Shown: piece by piece, positions 47,401-59,086 of the stretch | Layout of the letters: each line of letters opens with the position of its first letter | Position numbering within the stretch: the first letter of the stretch is position 1 | Source: Agelas oroides | Taxonomy: Eukaryota; Porifera; Demospongiae; Agelasida; Agelasidae | DNA: 64,000 nucleotides | Reading direction: 5' to 3' | Assembly: GCA_949130485.1 (NCBI GenBank) | Contig: OX422185.1 | Coordinates: 998,804 to 1,062,803 of the forward strand | Position numbers and translations under genes: made by a program | Notes under the pieces: model-generated | What the model was told of the DNA's origin: nothing | The model's input: only the letters and a program-made list of their open reading frames with translations | Databases searched by the model: none

Positions 47401-48379
47401 GGAAAGGTAGTACATTATTCCACATTCGCGTACGATTTCTATTCACATGCAAGCGCGCGATACTAAATTGCATGCAACACTTCCAGCGACATGTTGACAG
47501 TCACGAACTCAGCCCACCGTTATCAGGATGCTGCGATCGTACATTCACATTTGCTGTTCTGCAAAGGACTGAATGAAGTCTGGCGTTCAATAGTACAAAC
47601 TATGCAAAATTTGCAGTGCGCAGTGAGTGGCGCTGGACTGGTATAATTGAATCACGCGACAGTACTCAATGACAGTTTAACTTACCTTTCAACTATGGCG
47701 TAAGTTCTTTTCCGTGATCAAGGTGAAGCTCTCTCCGTGACCAACTTGAAGGAATGAAACTGTGGCTATTAAAGCAATAATGACGGCCAGAAGGTTGGAA
47801 AATACACTCACTGTTTAGATGACCTTCACCAGATAATTTATACATTGTAATGATTGCTGGACTCCGGGGTCATAGTGTATTTCCTCTGAAGCCAACTATT
47901 GCTAGGTATGTAACAGGACATATTAGGTATCACTATGGCATATCGTCATGGACATTCATTTTAGGTAATAAATGGTGTGAATCCTAGAATAGTAGAGACT
48001 GAGCAATATTAATGACGATGACTTATTTCACAATAAATCTGGTGCCAGGAGTATGGGATTCATATACAGCCATGATTATTACAACCACAAGGGCTGCTGT
48101 GCATGCACTTCACACAGGATTGTGGTTGTGGGTAGCAAATTCTGTACAACTAAGAAGGCAAATCAACGCAATTTTTTGGTGCATTTTGCAATTGTAGAGT
48201 ACAGTATACATTTAGTGTGATACTGACTGGGAGATGGGACTCGCTCATGCAGGAAATGCCGTCAGGTGGCTGGCCTTACGCATATGGTAGGTAGAAGCAA
48301 CCCCAAAGGAGCCTCTCTTTGTGCAGCATGCATATGCATGCATTATGACCTACAATATATTAACATCTGTATGGAGTTG
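47401..48379. other. No gene seen
   Basis: Short open frames only. No domain, RNA gene or repeat was recognised. Confidence 0.4.
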
Positions 48380-48760
48380 TACCTAGGAATCTTTCCTGTC
48401 CTTTGACGGCTATAGGTGACTTCCTCAAGATGTCAGGTGTGGTTTAATCCTAACTACAGCTACAAGATGGTCTGAGCTAGCTTCCTCTCTAAACTGAACA
48501 TGGTGGGAAATCTCAAATCATAGTTCATGAGAAGCTACAACGGGAACATTCATGTCCTTTGATGGTTGTACCTGACTCCCTTGCAGATGTTAGTGTGGTT
48601 TAAACCTAAGTACAGCTACATGTTTATCTGAGCTAGCTTCCTCTCTGCACTGCTCCAAATGAACACGCTGGGGAGTTTCACATCGTAGTTCATGAGAAGC
48701 TACAAGGGGAACATTATTGCCTTTTGGGGCTTCCAGCTGACTCCATAACAGATGTTTAAA
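48380..48760. repeat. Dispersed repeat, about 165-bp units
   Basis: At least two units and a partial third share GGGAACATT, CCTTTGATGG, CTGACTCC, GAGCTAGCTTCCTCTCT and TTCATGAGAAGCTAC in the same order. Further pieces are at 49775-49890 and 50285-50400, where one unit is split by the tRNA-like palindrome. Confidence 0.65.
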
Positions 48761-49774
48761 CTGTTAAAGAATGCTAATTCTTCCATAAAATATCACACAT
48801 TACTACTTGTCTGATAAACACAGTGTTGCTATAAAACCAAGTATGTAGTGAGAGTAGTCTCAATTGGTAACTTATGTTATTCGTAGCTTATAAACATCAG
48901 CTCAGTGAGGTTTCAATAACTCTCAGGTTATAAGCTATTATAGTTTACAGCTAAAATATATGAACTCCATTACCATGGCCTGCTGTGTCTTCTACCAATT
49001 TCATGTTCAGCTGTTAGCCTCTAAATGTTATACTTTGATTGCCATGGTGATGGAGTGCATTGTCTGATAATGTCGTGGGAATTGTAATTCCAGGAAGAGC
49101 CAAATGATTATAGGGAACTGCATCAGTATACTAAAAGTGGAAACTGTGGTGTGTCAGCTGGGCTAGCACCTACAGCACCCTCGATCTCTGACTGTATATT
49201 AAAAGACTAAGAAGCAGACTGGGCCATTGTCTGAGTCAAATGGCCACTAAACTTTGTGTGACATTTCTGGGTATACCCACTATACATGGTATGTACATTT
49301 CTTGGTAAAGGATACCTGGTACACCTGCTGAAGAATGTATATTAACATTTCCTGGTGTGATACCCATAATTAAACATTTACAACACCATGAGTAAAAGCT
49401 TCAACAAAGGACCCCATGTCCACACATGGAAGAATGCAAATACTGTGTTGGTGATGGCCAACATGTGTGTGTGCCTTACTCCAATAGTGATCACAAAGAT
49501 GTAGTAGACAACACATTTTCTGGTAGGTGACAAACTCTGTGTGTCTGTAGATGAGGCTCAGGAGGGTGTGCAACTGGAAGAAGGAGCGTGTACACTTGTC
49601 CTCACTCCTCAAAGTCTAGCTGCAGGTGTAGAAAGAGCTGAATGATTATTCGAGTAGGTGTGTCAGCCAGGTTAGCACCTACTGTTGAGCAGCACCCTCT
49701 CTCAGACACATGTCTCTCACTTTCTGGCAGTGGGTGGGGGTGCAGCTAGTTCAACACCCAACTGAGACTACAAG
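48761..49774. other. No gene seen
   Basis: Single-copy-looking AT-rich DNA without supported features. Confidence 0.4.
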
Positions 49775-49891
49775 GAGACTTTCATGTATTTTGATGGTTA
49801 TAACTGACTCCTTCACAGATGTTAGTGTGGTTTAAACCTAACTACAAGATGATCTGAGCTATAGCTTCATCTCTGAACTGCTGCAAATACA

Positions 49892-50275
49892 AAAAAGACA
49901 TTGAGATCCAGCCAGGATTTGAACCTGGGTCTTCCGAATGCCGGTCAGATACTCTTACCAACTGAGTCACTTGAGCTCTGGCATTGGAGCAGAGGATAAA
50001 TGGTATATATCCATAGACACAGCTCAATTCTCAGACTGGATCTCTTTGGTGTAGGCTTTACTCTGCATGGTGAGTGCCAAAGCAACTCACCGTATTGAGT
50101 ACCGAGGTACTTTCTGTTGCAGCCCCAGTGAGCTGGGTATATCAGCAGCCACTTTTGCATGTGCCATCAGAACCCCATCAGGGGCTGACTGGAAACATTT
50201 CTCCTTCCGGAGAAAAGCAATACAAAGTGTTAGAAGACCCAGGTTCAAATGCTGGGTGGATCTCGATGTCTTTTT
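49892..50275. repeat. tRNA-like palindrome (long form)
   Basis: The left arm, read on the minus strand, resembles a tRNA. The D arm is GACTCAGTTGGTAAGAG, the anticodon-arm-like part is TCTGACCGGCATTCGGA, the T arm CCAGGTTCAAATCCTGG is perfectly paired, and TTTTTT follows. The right arm repeats the tRNA 3' half on the plus strand (CCCAGGTTCAAATGCTGG and on, then TTTTTT). Both T runs face outward. The acceptor stem is poorly paired, so it is not a working tRNA gene. The flanks CTGCAAAT on both sides look like a target duplication, which would place the right border near 50293. Confidence 0.65.
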
Positions 50276-50399
50276 TGCCACCAAATAACATCTTCTGCAA
50301 ATGAACATGGTGGCAAATAGCTCATGAGAAGATACAAAGGGAACATTCATGCCTTTTGAGGCTTGTAGCTGACTCCATCACAGGTGTCTAAAACTGGTA

Positions 50400-51569
50400 C
50401 TAGTTTTCTATAAGAAAACCACCCACTACAACTTCTCCATGCATGACTACCTTAAACACTGTTGCTAAGCAACCATTTATGTAAGTAGTGTGATTGAGCA
50501 GTCTCACTTGGTAACTTTTCTTCATCAGCTTGGTGAAGTTAAACTCCCAGCGTTTACAGCTGGAGGGTCACCAAATCAGAGACTTTATTACTGCTGCAAA
50601 TAGACATGGTGGGAAATTTCACATCAGAGTTCACAGACATCAACAAACTCTTGATATTGTCTGGTGCAGCTTTGTACTATGGCAATACATCACACCACTG
50701 TCACTGGAGTCAGCCATAGCATTGTCTGTAATATTTGTGCTAGTCCACTGCAGTGAAGAAGGTCCTCAGACCATTTCTTTGAGTGTTGAGTAGAGTGAAG
50801 AATGTTTTGGAGTCAGACTAATGTAAACTGCATCTTTCTTGGTACAGCTACTGTAAACAATGTTGCCATGGAAATGGTAGGTGGTATGATGAGGCATGAG
50901 CACCACTTCAAGTTATTCTTTCTAGATCATATGTACCTTTGAAGTGTCAAGGGCTGCAGTTAGCTGTTATCAGTTTTGAGTTAGCTATTACCGTTCAAGT
51001 GGAGGAAGCTCTTAAGATACCTCTTAAGATCCCTCAAACACAAAACTAGTCATCTTGTTGTGAAGTCCCGGAGGGGAAACATCAAAACACTATGTCAAGG
51101 GTTAAGCTGCTTGTTACATTTCGAGGCAACATCATTTTGATGTTTTCTGTACTGAACATGATATGATGGCATATTTTTCGTGGTAGCTACTGAACATTTC
51201 TAGGTATATCACATTGCCATGAAACTACCCCTCCTTTCTGACCCTTCTGCTCAATGTTGCCTTGATGACCAGCCAGCTACCTCATGTGTGCCAGTGTGGT
51301 GCTACTGTAGCTACAGTGCTCCTCCCTCCTCCCATGGTCCTGGGACACAGACTCTTTGTGACAAACTTTTAAATGTGAGGTTTGTTTCTGAACATTTCCA
51401 GGAATGATACTATACCATCAAACTAGCCATTGTTTACCTGACTTGTTACCTGTAGTTGTTATGATACAGGACTTTACACAACAGTTCACAGTACAGCTGT
51501 TATTCAGTTGTAGTTGAATCTCCCTAACCCTCATTGAGCCATGCTACCTGTAGTTGCTGTTATTGTAGT
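50400..51569. other. No gene seen
   Basis: Scattered phrases of the 165-bp repeat family (near 50600) but no coding feature. Confidence 0.4.
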
Positions 51570-52230
51570 TGCATGTTATGATACAGAACTTTCTGAGGTA
51601 GCTATGTCACTGAACATTATTATGATACAGGACTTTCTGAGGTAGCTATGTCACTGAACATTATTATGATACAGGACTTTCTGAGGTAGCTATGTCACTG
51701 AACATTATTACGATACTGGACTTTCTGAGGTAGCTATGTCACTGAACATTATTATGATACAGAACATTCTGAGGTAGCTATGTCACTGAACATTATTATG
51801 ATACAGGACTTTCTGAGGTAGCTATGTCACTGAACATTATTATGATACTGGACTTTCTGAGGTAGCTATGTCACTGAACATTATTACGATACTGGACTTT
51901 CTGAGGTAGCTATGTCACTGAACATTATTACGATACTGGACTACCTGAGGTAGCTATGTCACTGAACATTATTATGATACAGGACTTTCTGAGGTAGCTA
52001 TGTCACTGAACATTATGATACAGGACGTTCTGAGGTAGCTATGTCACTGAAGATTATTATGATACAGAACTTTCTGAGGTAGCTATGACACTGAAGATTA
52101 TTATGATACAGGACTTTCTGAGGTAGCTATGTCACTGAACATTATGATACAGGACTTTCTGAGGTAGCTATGTCACTGCACATTATGATACAGGACTTTC
52201 TGAGGTAGCTATGTCACTGCACATTTCTAG
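51570..52230. repeat. 44-bp minisatellite, about 15 copies
   Basis: Unit ATTATGATACAGGACTTTCT and on, 44 bp; several later units are 41 bp, lacking one ATT. Internal variants (TACAGGAC or TACTGGAC; TATGAT or TACGAT) alternate between units. Confidence 0.9.
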
Positions 52231-52319
52231 GTATGACACATTGTACCTGTAATAATATCCCTTGTTTCTGACCTTCTGCTCATCGTTCCCATGACAACTC
52301 AAAAGTTACCTCGTACCTG

Positions 52320-52322
<3 letters not shown>

Positions 52323-52365
<43 letters not shown>

Positions 52366-52376
52366 TGTGTCTGTGT
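52323..52376. repeat. GT microsatellite
   Basis: About 26 GT dinucleotides, with two CT interruptions near the right end. Confidence 0.95.
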
Positions 52377-53348
52377 AGGAGGAAGAGGAGGAATGCATGA
52401 TCATACCTGATTGAACCTAAGCAATCTGATAACATTGTCACCATACCTATGTGAACCAATGTTGGTCACTTAGCTACTGAATTGATGAATTGATGAATTT
52501 TTAAAGGAGATCCCTAGTCTCCTTATGACCTTAAGTGGTTCGCCCAACACATGTGGCTCCCATTGGGAAGGATGGCTAGTCAGTATTTAAAAATCACGCC
52601 ATGTGTCTCATGCAATACAGCCCCACCACACACACACAGCTTCAGCTTTGTGGTCCTGTTTATCTTATGCAATTGCCAGAAAGGAGCACTATGCAGATCT
52701 GGACAGTGTGTGCAATCACTGGACTGGATTGTTGAACTTGATTACTATATCAACATATCACTGACGTCTAGCTAATCAGAAGAATGGGCAGGCCACATGT
52801 TTGTACTAGCAAGCATGTACAATGGCCTATTATACAACTGATACACAAGAGAATGGTCTCAGCTGGTACACTTAAAAAGGAGGTTATAACTAGGTGTGCT
52901 CTGCACATCATTCAGTATTGGGAATACAAATACATGCTGTAAAAGTCACTGGTGAAGCATTCAATCATTGTTGTTTGTGAAGTGGCTGCAAATGCCTAAG
53001 AGGCCATGACTGTTCATGCATAAATAAGTAGGGGGTCTAATAGCACATCCCCCTTTCCCCTCACCCCCCCACACCACAGCAGGGGAAATTTCACCTCTAT
53101 TGATGCCTTAATGCAAGTGAAACCCAAGGTCATGATCCTCATCCATGGAGTGGCTTGGTAAGCCAGTTGAAGCTACTGCCACTGTCCATTTCAGACCTCT
53201 CAAACACCAAGCACACTTTCTAACAGAGTATATGGTATCTGGTATCGTTTCAACTGTCCCTAACTTACATGATATCGACAAATTAATATTATTTCAATTT
53301 TCTGTTCAACAATCCAGTCCATCAATCTAGTCCAACGACCCTGGAGGT
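52377..53348. other. No gene seen
   Basis: No supported gene or repeat. Confidence 0.4.
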
Positions 53349-53539
53349 CAAGATGTGAGGACAGAATATCTAACACTGCTGGTACTGTGCTAATAGTGCT
53401 AGTAATGTACATAAGGACTTATCATGTAGATAAGGATCTTGTAATGTTATATATACGTATAGCCTCTGGCTGTACCTGTACATTACCAGCACTATTAGCA
53501 CAATACCAGCAGTGTTAGATATTCTGTCCTCACATCTTG
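53349..53539. repeat. Foldback element with 61-bp arms
   Basis: CAAGATGTGAGGACAGAATA and the following 40 bases are inverted at 53479-53539 with two or three changes. A second inverted pair is shifted outward: ACGTATAGCCTCTG near 53455 pairs with CAGAGGCAATACGTAT near 53560. Nested arms of this sort suggest a foldback element with internal rearrangement. Confidence 0.7.
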
Positions 53540-53689
53540 AACCTGTACAGGCAGAGGCAATACGTATATTTCATTTTCATGGAGTCATACCAATGACATG
53601 TTTATCGTACAAAATGATGCTTGTTTACTAGGAAGGGGAAGCTTTCTGACTTACTACATAGCAGATAAGCATAAACATGATGACAATAA

Positions 53690-55390
53690 AGTTTTAATAA
53701 TTCAAGATGAAGTATTTTTAATAATTCAAGGTGAAGTATCTTTAATAATTCGAGGTGAAGGATCTTTAATAATTCGAGGTGAAGGATCTTTAATAATTCG
53801 AGGTGAAGTATCTTTAATAATTCGAGGTGAAGTATCTTTAATAATTCGAGGTGAAGTATCTTTAATAATTCAAGGTGAAGTATCTTTAATAATTCAAGGT
53901 GAAGTATCTTTAATAATTCAAGTTGAAGTATCTTTAATAATTCGAGGTGAAGTATCTTTAATAATTCGAGGTGAAGTATCTTTAATAATTCGAGGTGAAG
54001 TATCTTTAATAATTCGAGGTGAAGTATCTTTAATAATTCGATGTGAAGTATCTTTAATAATTCAAGGTGAAGTATCTTTAATAATTCAAGGTGAAGTATC
54101 TTTAATAATTCAAGTTGAAGTATCTTTAATAATTCAAGTTGAAGTAGCTTTAATAATTCAAGGTGAAGTATCTTTAATAATTCGAGGTGAAGTATCTTTA
54201 ATAATTCGAGGTGAAGTATCTTTAATAATTGGAGGTGAAGTATCTTTAATAATTCGAGGTGAAGTATCTTTAATAATTCAAGGTGAAGTATCTTTAATAA
54301 TTCAAGGTGAAGTATCTTTAATAATTCAAGGTGAAGTATCTTTAATAATTCAAGTTGAAGTATCTTTAATAATTCAAGTTGAAGTATCTTTAATAATTCA
54401 AGTTGAAGTATCTTTAATAATTCAAGGTGAAGTATCTTTAATGATTCAAGGTGAAGTATTCAAGGTGAAGTATCTTTAATAATTCGACGTGAAGTATCTT
54501 TAATAATTGGAGGTGAAGTATCCTTAATAATTGGAGGTGAAGTATCTTTAATAATTGGAGGTGAAGTATCTTTAATAATTGGAGGTGAAGTATCTTTAAT
54601 AATTGGAGGTGAAGTATCTTTAATAATTGGAGGTGAAGTATCTTTAATAATTCAAGGTGAAGTATCTTTAATAATTCGAGGTGAAGTATCTTTAATAATT
54701 CAAGGTGAAGTATCTTTAATAATTCAAGGTGAAGTATCTTTAATAATTCGAGTTGAAGTATCTTTAATAATTCGAGTTGAAGTATCTTTAATAATTCGAG
54801 GTGAAGTATCTTTAATAATTCGAGGTGAAGTATCTTTAATAATTCGAGGTGAAGTATCTTTAATAATTCAAGGTGAAGTATCTTTAATAATTCAAGGTGA
54901 AGTATCTTTAATAATTCAAGGTGAAGTATCTTTAATAATTCAAGTTGAAGTATCTTTAATAATTCAAGGTGAAGTATCTTTAATGATTCAAGGTGAAGTA
55001 TTCAAGGTGAAGTATCTTTAATAATTCGAGGTGAAGTATCCTTAATAATTGGAGGTGAAGTATCTTTAATAATTGGAGGTGAAGTATCTTTAATAATTGG
55101 AGGTGAAGTATCTTTAATAATTGGAGGTGAAGTATCTTTAATAATTGGAGGTGAAGTATCTTTAATAATTGGAGGTGAAGTATCTTTAATAATTCGAGGT
55201 GAAGTATCTTTAATAATTCGAGGTGAAGTATCTTTAATAATTCGAGGTGAAATATCTTTAATAATTCAAGGTGAAGTATCTTTAATAATTCGAGGTGAAG
55301 TATCTTTAATAATTCAAGGTGAAGTATCTTTAATAATTCAGGGTGAAGTATCTTTAATAATTCAAGGTGAAGTATCTTTAATAATTCAAG
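53690..55390. repeat. 24-bp minisatellite, about 70 copies, with higher-order structure
   Basis: Unit TCTTTAATAATTCGAGGTGA and on, 24 bp, with variant letters at a few positions (CGAGG, CAAGG, GGAGG, CAAGT). A rare block with ATGATTCAAGGTGAAG and a 14-base partial unit occurs at 54441 and again at 54983. That gives a 542-bp higher-order period (22 units plus 14 bases). Long open frames on both strands (IIRGEVSL on plus, LELLKILH on minus) follow from the period being a multiple of three. It abuts the 3' flank of pseudogene F. Confidence 0.9.
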
Positions 55391-55636
55391 CTGCAAATCA
55401 GCAGAGTAACTATCTTTCAGCATGAATTAACATGATAATACTCGGATAATTAACCAAAGTTTTAATTATTATCTTAGGCATCAGTAACCAAAATACACTA
55501 GTAGCTAGTCAAGTACAGTTTCACAGCACCAAAATACATCAATGAGCTAGCTAATCACATTAATTGTTGGGAGGTTTTTGTTTGTATGAGACTGTTTATA
55601 AAGCAGCTTGCATGTTAGCAGGATTTAAGGATCAGT

Positions 55637-58600
55637 TCATTTGGTGTCAAGCAAATCCAGTGGGGATCACAATTCATGAAGATTAATTTCAGTATAAGTA
55701 ACATTAATACTCACACATGATGCTCTATATTGGCTGGATTGATTTTATTCTTACATTTTGCTTGGCACTTTCCATTCTTATCCTGTAACTGATGACCACG
55801 CTGTATGTAATCTGCTTTTGATTTGATTTGCTTGTAGATGTGGTAGGTGATGATCCCCACAAAGAATGCTATGCCAACTGAGGTGTAAGCAACAGCAGCC
55901 TGACTTCCACCAGACTGCTTCACATAGATGGTAGCAACAGCAAGTATACCAAGGTTGAGAATGAATGAAACCTCAAGAGCATTCAGATACCAGCTTTTGT
56001 AGACCACACCAGAAAATGTCAACCATACAAATATTCCAAAGGTAGCTGAAGAAATGACAAGAAGGTTAACACTATCATTTCCATGCACTAATGTTGTAGG
56101 CAAAGAAAAGAAACAAAGAACAGCGAACCAAAAGCAACAGCCCTGTCCAGTATCGATGCTTCGGCTTGTATGGTGCATGGTAGGTGTCCAGGAATGCTTT
56201 CAGCCTTGGATTCTTGACCCAGGATAAGAGATAAAGGTGAGACTTGGAGCATAGCCACTGGCCAAGGAGAAGCAGCAAGGTGTATGGGAGGAAGAGGAAA
56301 AACAAGAAGAGCAGTGCTACCATGGCAAGAGGAATGTAATTTGCCAAGGGTACATTTGCATCATGGATCCAAACCACTACATTCTTATGTGGGTAGTGGA
56401 GAACTGTGAGGGTTAGTGCAGCAATGATTGTGCGTAGCACCTTTGCATAAGACAGGAGAAAGAGGGTTGCCAGAACAGGAACTGGGCTGGAGCCAAGCAG
56501 CTTCGTCAATGTTACAGAATGACTGCTGATATAAACCAAGAATCCTACTATCACCCAAATATAAAAAGGAAATACCAAATCCAGCCATGTTTTGGCATAT
56601 GCATCCATTCCATTATAGAAGCAGGTCTGAATGCCAAGGTCTAGGTTTAACCAGGCTATGAAGATGCTTGCTGGATTGTTTGTGGATGGTAGGAAGATGT
56701 GATGGTTTGCTTCAACAATGTTGGCATAGAAGATCAGTCCATGGAGAGTCCCAGCTGCTACTGTGAGGTTGAGGAGGAAGAGCAAGATGACTAGAAATAC
56801 ACCAGCCAGTGCAAATGGAATGAGTAGAGCTAGATACTTGTTACTGCACTCTTTGCATTGGGAGCTATCCACGACAAGACTAAGTCCTTCTTTACACTTC
56901 CCACACAGCAGCCCAGAACGGTTGATATTGCATTGCTCATCAGGGTTGTTGAAGTTGATGTACTTGTTCTTGCTGGTACAGTAGTCAAGTGGACAGAAAG
57001 GGTGATGGATAAACCCTTCTGGAGTTCCATTGTTATATGATACATTTAACCAGAATATATTGCTAGCATTTCGAAGGATTGCTTGTCTGTCTATCCTGCA
57101 AGAGTTTGTGTACTGCCAGAGTCTTTGGTCGCAGATACACTCACCAGTGAAGTTAGACTGCTCAAATCCAATTGGACAGCTCTCAAAAGTAATATTAACC
57201 ATAAGGTGAATCGTATTTCCTGACCTATGGCTGGGGTAGAACTCTAGTTGGTTGAGAAGGTTCTTTGGTGTTACAGAGTAGTTTCTGCTGGTACAGTTTT
57301 CTCCTGTCTCATATGAGATGGTTTCTGACACAGTCAAATTATGACCTGAACGAACTGTGGTGTGAATTAATGCAGGAATTGCTAAATTTGATTGATCAAT
57401 AGCAACCACAGAAACCTCAACCTGTTGACCTGGATAGATACTTCTTGACTGACTTAGTCCTGTACAATTGAGTTTACTGTTGTTGCAGAAACAAAGTTGT
57501 GTAGGGTGAGATGAAATAGTGTACGCCTTGTCACCATTTCCCTGTATGATTGACATGTTAAAAAGCTGTAGTGCATTTGCATATCTCTCAGATGTGAAGC
57601 TACACTTATCCAGCAAACCACCATAAAGAACACTTCCTCTCACCCTGGCAGTGTTTTTCTCAAAGACTAGTGGGGTTGTCTCCATATCAAGCAACTTGTA
57701 ATTCTGAATGTGAAAGAAGCATTCACTTCGGAAAGGTACATCTACAACATATATTGCACCACCAAACTCAGCTGCATTATTGTCCTGGAAGTGTACATGT
57801 GCTGTTTGGTGCAGGCTGAAAGTTGAAGTAACATCAAAGTACTGTGCTCCACCTCGCAGTGCTGTGTTGTTGACAAAACTAATTCCAAGAGTTGAAGAAT
57901 TGGAAACAGAGTTACAGGTGCTGCAGTCAATGCAGGATGATGACTTTCTTGCATGATGGCTAGATTCGTGGTGTGCAAATGTGAGGTTACTGCTCTCTGA
58001 ATAGATTCCACCACCATATTCTGCTGAGTTGTTCATGAAGGAGTTGTTTCCTTGAATAATCAGTGTAGTAGAGGAAGCTTGAATTGCACCACCATGTTGC
58101 GCTAAATTGTTCACAAAGGAGCTGCTTCCTTGAAGGATCAGAGTGCTGGAGGATGCATGGATTGCAGCACCACTTGTAGCTGTGTTTGCTACAAATCCAA
58201 CCTTGCCTTTCAACTCTACTACACTGTCCCTAGCATAGATTGATCCTCCTCCCGACTCAGCTGTATTGTTCACAAAACAGTTGCTTCCACCAATGTCTGC
58301 TTTGCTGTCACCAATATATATTCCTCCACCACTAGTTGCTAAATTACTCTTGAAGGTTGTTGAGCCATTCAGGTTTAGTGTGCTGCGTACTACTGAAAAT
58401 CCTCCTCCATGGTTGCGGGCAGAATTAGTAATGAAAGTGTTTTCTCCTGGGAAGTTCACAGTACAGTTAAAAGTATATATTCCTCCACCTTCTGCTGCCT
58501 TGTTACTCTCAAATGTGGTCTGTCCACCCAGTTTAAAACTGCTTTGGAATGCAGAGATACCTCCACCAGTGTCTTCTGCTATATTACCCTGGTAGTTGCT

Positions 58601-59086
58601 TGATCCAAGAACATTAACTACACTGCCATCCCTGGTGTAGATTCCTCCTCCATCTCTTGCTGCATGATTTTCAGTTACGGTGTTGGTTCCAAGAAAGTTC
58701 AAAACACTTTTTGCAGCATATATACTGCCACCAGTGTGGTTAGCCTTATTACCTCTCAATGTGCTGGAGCCATTGAGTTCGAAGGTGCTGTTGTCAGTGT
58801 AAATTCCACCACCAAACACTGCAATGTTCTTCTGAAATTTGCTTCTCTCTGTGACACTCACATGACTCCAGCGTGCATGGATTCCCCCACCACTTGTTGC
58901 TGAGTTGTATTCAAAGGTATTGTTACCAGTTAGACTAGCTGTGACAGCATATGAATAGATCGCTCCTCCTTCATAGCTTGCAACACACTCCACAAAGTGG
59001 TTGGATCCATTCAACGTTAGGTTGCTGTTATCTAACCAGATCCCTCCTCCACTGACATGTGCTCTGTTGGCCCTGAACGTGTTCAC
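55637..59086 (-). pseudogene. Beta-helix/multipass membrane protein, truncated copy F
   Basis: Open for about 1000 codons from 59086. It shows beta-helix turns (GGGIYTRDGSVVNVLG and others), the post-helix region with SRSIYPGQQVEVSVVAID, the cysteine module (CPIGFEQSNFTGECICD, HPFCPLDYC, GLLCGKCKEGLSLV) and the membrane segments through LLLLVRCSLFLFFAYNIS. An extra CATG near 56088 then breaks the frame. The remaining membrane part continues in another frame (55711-56178). The tail homologous to PLDLLDTK, ending at 55637, has a further frameshift and an in-frame TGA. The 5' end, including the signal peptide and most of the helix, has been replaced by the GGTGGA array at 59087. It is closest to the copy at 61576. 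Confidence 0.9.

Noticed and set aside
49892-50000. Functional tRNA gene on the minus strand
   Set aside because: T arm and D arm are good, but the acceptor stem is mispaired, position 33 of the loop is not T, and the sequence recurs as inverted arms.
53598-54479. 293-codon frame of IIRGEVSL repeats as a beta-solenoid protein
   Set aside because: It is produced by the 24-bp period, the opposite strand is also open, and the frame breaks at the 14-base irregular unit.
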